Shown: in pieces, positions 58,931 to 64,000 of the stretch
How the letters are laid out: each line of letters begins with the position of its first letter
Position numbering within the stretch: the stretch's first letter is position 1
Assembly (NCBI GenBank): GCA_030789695.1
Contig: CM061139.1
Coordinates: 202,775,641-202,839,640 of the forward strand
DNA length: 64,000 bases
Source of the DNA: Scilla litardierei
Lineage: Eukaryota; Streptophyta; Magnoliopsida; Asparagales; Asparagaceae
Reading direction: 5' to 3'
The notes under the pieces: generated by a model
Told to the model about the DNA's origin: nothing
The model's database searches: none
What the model saw: only the letters and a program-made list of their open reading frames with translations
Made by a program: the position numbers and the translations under genes

Positions 58931-60060
58931 AATACGATAGTAGCGACGGGTTGACAATGGTAGAGATAACGGTTGTGGTCCAATGGTGGTTGTGGCAATG
59001 TTGACGATGATGGTTTGGCAGCAACAGTGCTGGTCTAAGGGCTGCAGTGGTAACAACGATGGTCCGATGACGTTAGCGGTAATAGTGGGTTAATGGTGGG
59101 AGCGGTGGTGGTGTGATGGTGATGGTAATTGCGAGGGGATTTGACGATGATTAGAGCGGTTTGATGATGGCAATGGTAGCTCCGATGGTGGCAATCCAAC
59201 CGTGATTACTGTGACGATGGCGGTGACGACAATGGCCTGGGCGATGGTGGTGGTTTGACAGTATCAGCAATCTAACGGTAGCGATGGTGATCCAATGATG
59301 AATGGTGATGAAAGCTGTGTCAATAATGATCTGACGGTAGCAATAGCGGTGAAGATGGTTCAACAGTGGTAACAGTGACGGTGGTAGTGGTAGCAAAATT
59401 GATCCAGTAGTGATGATGGTGATAGTATTCCAACGTTGGTATGATGACAATAGGATTTGTGGTCTTATGATGATGGTAGCCGTTTGACGATGGCAGTAGC
59501 GGCAATAAGATACAATAGCGGTGGCAGCATGGTTTAACAGTGACAATGGTGGTGATGACGGTGACAATGATTTGATGGCGGTGATAATGATTCAACAATG
59601 ATGGTAGTAGTAACGATAGTATAATTATGACAGTGATGATGGTAATCTAATGGTAACAATGGTGATGATGATCGGATGGTAATGACAATGGTAGTTTCAC
59701 GATGACGGTGATAGTAATGACGGTGACAAGGGTTTAATGATGACATCTGCAGCAATAATGAGGGGACCGCGATTGTGATTCGATAATGGCAAAAGTTACG
59801 ACGTTAGTCCAATTGTGACAACGACGATCGAAGCAACAACGATGGTGGTGACAATTCGATGATATTGGTGGAAGATGGTGATCTGATGATGACAACGATG
59901 GTGATGGTCATACGACAACGGCGATGATGATGGTGGGTTGATGGCAATGGCGGCGGTAAAAATTCAATGAAGGTGATGATGACAATCTGAGGTGGTGGCA
60001 AGCATGAGTTCAATAGTGACAGTGAAAATGGTAATGACGTTTCTTTAATGAAGGTGGGTT
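58930..60060. repeat. GATGGT/GTGGTAA-rich low-complexity tract
   Basis: About 1.1 kb of degenerate repetition of words such as GATGGTGGT, GATGGTAAT, ACGGTGAC and AATGATGG, strongly purine/T-biased on the + strand. His/Tyr-rich open frames on the minus strand arise from CAC/CAT repetition and are not genes. Confidence 0.7.
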
Positions 60061-60121
60061 AATGTTGATGACAGGTGGTGACGGCAGCACGTTTGTCCCG
60101 ATGGTTAGATTAAAGAACATG

Positions 60122-60586
60122 TGATAGAAATTTCTAAGGTTTTAGGAAATAAAGATTTGATTTTTATTGGAATAAAGAGGAATACAAGGATAATTGGCCT
60201 CGTTCGAGAGGAGGACCGCACTCTCAAACCACCAATTCGAGAGGATGACCGCACTCTTCCATAGACTAGGGTTTTAATCAATCTCCTGGTGATTTTACAA
60301 GGATAATTGGCCTTGTTCGAGAGGAGGACAACTATCTCAAACCACCAGTTCGAGGGATGGCCGCACTCTTCCACAAACTCGGGTTTCAATCAATCTCCTA
60401 GTGATTTATATCATAAAATTCAGCATACGCCCTTATCTCCCCAAGTCTCTTACTCATATAATAAATATATTTTACTAGAATTACAAAAATGCCCATGGAC
60501 CCCAAAACATTAGAAATGCCACTGGGCTAATTTACCGCCCAATCACAGTTCTTCATCGCAAACGCTGATAAGTCAAGAGTCCATCA
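60122..60586 (-). repeat. Gypsy LTR with internal duplication
   Basis: Outline TGATAGAAATTTC...GAGTCCATCA, followed on the + strand by TTACTCCACCC, the complement of a polypurine tract. Two copies of a 113-bp block beginning ACAAGGATAATTGGCC start at 60184 and 60297. No partner LTR is seen. Confidence 0.6.
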
Positions 60587-60639
60587 TTACTCCACCCAAA
60601 AGAGCCAACTCGTACGCAAGGTGGAAGTCTGAAAACCGC

Positions 60640-61148
60640 TGCTCAATGACTTCAAACGGCTCCTAAGCAGCTTCATGGTTAGGAAGGCCTTTCCATTGGA
60701 TCAACACCTCTCGGGTCCCTGCATTTTCCCGACGGACTCCTTTCAACTCTGATGACTTCAAAATCACATCCGTGTCCTCAGTCAAAGTCAGTGACAACGA
60801 TGAAAAAGGTGCGTGGTCCTCAATAGCTTGACGAAGCTGTGATATGTGGAAGACTGGATGTATGGTAGACTTCGACAATAATTTCAATCGGTAGGCAACC
60901 TAACCAATTCTCACCTTAATCTCATAAGGTATAAAGTATCGAGGTGACAGCTTCTTATTTCTCTTATGAGCCAAGGATCTCTGACGATACGATCGCAGCT
61001 TCAAGTATAACTTGTCGCCCACATCAAACTGCACCTCCATTCTAACCCATTTGCCTGTGCGTTTATGGGAAGAGATCAAGGACTGATCGCTGAATCGATT
61101 TCGAGACACGTAGGGAGGGAACCTACACGAGCAGCTCCTTACACTCAT
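60640..61148 (-). pseudogene. Gypsy integrase C-terminus and chromodomain
   Basis: Minus strand. EVQFDVGDKLYLKLRSYRQR and NKKLSPRYFIPYEIKVRIG lie at 60900-61148. TIHPVFHISQLRQAI and the chromodomain start REVLIQWKGLPNHEA lie at 60663-60887. It joins the LTR at 60586 as expected for the 3' end of a chromovirus. Upstream pol is missing, and at about 61090 the sequence changes to something unrelated. Confidence 0.78.
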
Positions 61149-61613
61149 GCGGAAGGCATCATCAGAGAATACATGAAGAGTATTGAGGTGCTTTTGGGCC
61201 GAGTGAGGGAGATATCTGAGGAGACATTGAGGGGGATATAAGGAGAAAGTTGACGACTTTGCGGAAGATCAACTATTGTATGATGAATATCGAAGGCGAA
61301 AGGGAATATTTTTGGTGAACAATACATGAAAAGTCGTCATCTTTGAGGAAGAATATCCATCAGAGTTGAATTTAGAGCCCCACGGTCCTTGGGAAGAAGT
61401 GGCCGGGGCGACCACAACCATCATCACCGCCAGGAGCCCCGCGGCCCCTGAGAAGACCAATCGAGGGCCTGCAGGTCCCGACAAGATCACCAGCGGCCCT
61501 TGGGCAGCTTTGCCAACGCTTGACACTCGTGTCATGTGTCCAAGTAATGCTGATTGTAGGGCACATATGAAAGACCATCAAATAGTAAATAAACTAATCA
61601 GCTCGCAGTAAGA
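61149..61613 (+). other. unrecognised coding-like stretch
   Basis: Plus-strand frames give EGIIREYMKSIEVLLGRVRE, then after a shift DDFAEDQLLYDEYRRRKGIF, then a Gly/Pro/Ala-rich part (61366-61611: NRGPAGPDKITSGPWAALP). It looks like a decayed protein-coding sequence with charged helical character, interrupted by stops. The last part may be related to the collagen-like gag region of chromoviruses seen at 46771. I cannot identify it. Confidence 0.3.
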
Positions 61614-61900
61614 GCATACCATGCTTCATCTTATGCATAATTTTTGAAGTGAATTAAAGGTTTATGCCTTTGTTAGTTGCAGACATGGATGGAGCCACCT
61701 GTCCACTTGTTATATCTTGTATGTGCCAATTTCTTTTGGGAGAGTTGCCGAAAGTATAATAGATTCCTCTTCCTTCCAAACCTCTAGGATTTTTCCTCTA
61801 AAATGCACAATTACTCTCTTTAGTTTGCGATCCAACCGATTTTCTCTTTCCCAATCATGTCCATCTTACATCTTTCTCCCCTTTCCTCCAACTCATTCTA

Positions 61901-62689
61901 CCCAAGGTTTGAGAACTCGGTTTTGGCTTCAATTCCGAACCTTCTTGGAGTATAGGTTTGTCGGATTTCGTTAGTCTTGGAAAGTCTGCTTGGAATTTCA
62001 CTTTTGGTTTTCTTGGGTAAAAATATATAAACCAAGTGTCCATAAATAATATACATAATACCTTCTCAAGATGTTTGCATATGTAGTGCTTAAGAAGCTT
62101 AGAATATTAACGTATATTGATCCCAAATTTTTTTACTTATGGTACTCAACTAGTAAGCCTAAATATTAATCCAAGGCTCCAAGCTAATATGAAAGTTGTC
62201 AATTAAAGTTAAAATGAGACCATAATTAAATATATTTGCATATGTAGTGCTTAAGAAGCCTAGAATATTAACCTATATTGATCACAAACTTTTTTACTTA
62301 TGGTACCCAACTAGTAAGCCTAAATATTAATCCAAGCTAATATGAAATTTGTCAATTAAAGTTAAAATGAGACCATAGTTAAAGATACTAACAATATAAA
62401 GATACTAAAAATATATCATTTATAATAGGTTAGGATTAATAAATTCCATACAATGGAATTAATAACCAAAGACAGTAGATTATTCCTATTGTTTTCTTTA
62501 TTTCGAATTTTCTAAGGTTTCGGCATGTTTCATTTGAAACTTAAAGTGGCCGAAATTGGTCGATACCAACTATATTGTGCCTGAAATTTAGCGAAGCCGA
62601 AACTAACTAAAACCATAGTTAGTTTCAGACTGGGAGTAAATGAAACCATGATGAAACGAGTGAAATTGAGACGAAACGGTTGAAACCTT
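61901..62689. mobile_element. non-autonomous TIR element (CCAAGG family), copy 3
   Basis: 789 bp. The left end is CCCAAGGTTTGAGAACTCGG and the right end in reverse complement AAGGTTTCAACCGTTTCG. They are flanked by ATTCTA at 61895-61900 and 62690-62695. An internal 140-bp block (CATATGTAGTGCTTAAGAAG onward) is duplicated at about 62078 and 62239. No coding capacity. Confidence 0.6.
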
Positions 62690-62880
62690 ATTCTATTATT
62701 CTAACTGTTCACATATCAACCCCATCTTATTTGTCTCTTCTAACATTCGGCTTCAAAAAAAGATAAAATAAAATAAAAACAAAACAAAACAAAATAATTA
62801 AGAAAGGTTTGGATACAATCAACTATTGAGATAACATCTTAAAGGATAGTACGAATAAGATAAACATTGGTTTGGAATGC

Positions 62881-63187
62881 TGATAGATCCGGAAAGATAG
62901 ATCTACTAATTTAATAATCAAAGTAGCAACAAGTAATAAGAAAAAGATATCTGAATACAAAGAAGGTGTATTCTCCTCCCAAGACGCCAATAGAGGATGC
63001 CCTCACTCGTCTAGCCTATGGAATCTCTCAATGTCTCAATAATCGCATAATCCTCCATGACGGCTAGCCCTCAATATTAATAACCCTAACTAGGGTATCA
63101 GCATTGGAGGGGGTGCACGCGCGGCCCGGCTAGCGGGTAAGTCGTGGGTTTCGGGTTCTCCTCCGTGAGTAAACACGAAACCCATCA
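62881..63187 (-). repeat. 3' LTR of Gypsy element running off the right edge
   Basis: 307 bp, TGATAGATCC...AAACCCATCA, followed by ATACTCCCCCCATGAG, the complement of a polypurine tract. It lies next to a minus-strand integrase. Confidence 0.75.
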
Positions 63188-64000
63188 ATACTCCCCCCAT
63201 GAGTCACATTGTCCTCAAGGTGGAAGTCTTGAAATCACATCGCCATCTCGTCCATCTTCTCCCACGTGCTTTCATGCTCTGGCAAGCCCTTCCACTGTAT
63301 CAACACCTGGCGCTTTCCTGTGTTTCCATGTTGAACTCCTTTCAACTCAGGCTCCATCCTCACCTCCATGTCAGCAGTTAAGGTCTCCGGTAGGGAAGGT
63401 GAAGGTGAGTGCTCGCTGATGGCCTGGCGTAACTGAGAAAGATGGAATACTGGGTGCATAGCCGATCCTGGAGGCAACCTCAGCCTATATGCCACCTGTC
63501 CAACCCTCGCCTCAACCTCGAAGGGTCCGTAGTATCGTGGTGCCAGCTTCTCATTCCTCCTGTGAGCTAAGGATCTCTGCCTGTTGGGGCGCAAATTCAA
63601 ATACACCGCGTCTCCCACCTCAAACTGAATGTCACGACGGTGCAAGTCTGCCCTAGCCTTCATGACCTGTTACACCCTCGCCAGATGGAGCTTCAGCTCC
63701 TCCAAAATCCGATCCCTCTCCGTCAAGTACTGCTCAACATCCGACACTGGTGTCGTCTCATGCCCATAATGTAATAAGTGAGGGGGTCTCCGTCATATAA
63801 GATCCTGAAGGGTGTCGTCTGGGCTGCTGTGTGATATGATGTATTGTACCAGTACTCTGCCTATGCTAGCCACCGAGCCCACTCTTTGGGATTATCCGAA
63901 ATGAAGCACCGCAGATAGGTCTCCACGCTCCTGTTCACCACCTCTGTCTGTCCATCGGTCTTGGGATGGTACGCTGTGCTCCGCCTCAATGTCGTCCCCT
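63188..64000 (-). pseudogene. Gypsy chromovirus integrase and chromodomain, partial
   Basis: Minus strand. At the right edge the integrase core end gives [18 protein letters not shown] and AEYWYNTSYHTA. Then follow the C-terminal domain (63235-63663; GDAVYLNLRPNRQRSLAHRR, MHPVFHLSQLRQAISEHS) and the chromodomain (VLIQWKGLPEHESTWE). At least two TAG stops interrupt it near 63660-63870. The rest of pol lies beyond 64000. It is closely related in style to the copies at 60640 and 51066-51765. Confidence 0.88.

Larger units (their letters stand above)
53383..64000 (+). other. VAL intron 5, extends beyond window
   Basis: The donor is GCTGAG|GTGAAT at 53382/53383. No continuation of the B3 domain (expected to start AYFPPIS) is found by 64000. 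The intron is therefore longer than 10.6 kb and filled with Gypsy fragments, a TIR element and low-complexity DNA. Confidence 0.75.

Noticed and set aside
59151..60013. His/Tyr/Thr-rich minus-strand frames
   Set aside because: They arise from CAC/CAT words in the GATGGT-rich tract; no start context or domain.
1..64000. CRISPR arrays, rRNA operons, bacterial operons or organellar inserts
   Set aside because: No regularly spaced direct repeats, rRNA signatures or prokaryote-style gene spacing were seen.

Overview
The window is plant nuclear DNA from a repeat-rich angiosperm. It holds parts of two ordinary plant genes with GT-AG introns, Ty1/Copia and Ty3/Gypsy LTR retrotransposons with plant-type primer sites, a plant L1-like LINE, and several MITE-like elements. 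I cannot name the species. The VAL-like protein starts with an Ala-rich N-terminus and the introns exceed 10 kb, which suits a large-genome monocot, magnoliid or early-diverging lineage, but this is weak inference.

Layout. 1-1112: GC-rich LTR with a 100-bp tandem repeat. 1282-12625: last three exons of a sphingosine kinase gene (SPHK, + strand). Its last intron of about 10.6 kb holds a TIR element (2447-3447), a decayed but structurally complete Copia element (3684-9247, TSD GATTC) and a hAT-like element (11413-11989). 13083-20716: a young non-autonomous LTR element with 2,804-bp LTRs (TSD CAATA). It has no gag or pol but carries an intact ORF for a multi-pass membrane protein. Each LTR also holds a gene-like three-exon reading frame. 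20730-28481: Copia remnant, unclassified retroelement DNA and a large Gypsy-type LTR, with a 302-bp hAT MITE inside. 28487-39420: a minus-strand LINE broken by a PIF/Harbinger-like MITE and by a very young Copia element (29905-38156, TSD GTTCG) whose polyprotein has one in-frame stop. 39494-40128: a MULE-like element with long TIRs. 41173-53382 and beyond: the first five exons of a VAL/HSI2-type B3 repressor gene (+ strand). Its third intron contains a TIR element and a Gypsy chromovirus (45832-52156, TSD GATTG), itself split by a hAT-like MITE. Its fifth intron runs past the right edge and contains a gag-only Gypsy derivative, a GATGGT-rich low-complexity tract, two partial Gypsy copies and another TIR element.

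The two host genes share no obvious pathway: one makes sphingosine 1-phosphate, the other silences seed genes. Their shared feature is retention of exon integrity despite nested insertions in introns. The strongest novelty candidates are the orphan membrane-protein ORF in the 13083-20716 element and the in-phase three-exon ORF inside its LTRs. Next come the GC-palindrome array in the leader of the young Copia element, and the CAG-to-TAG pattern of decay in the intronic Gypsy element.
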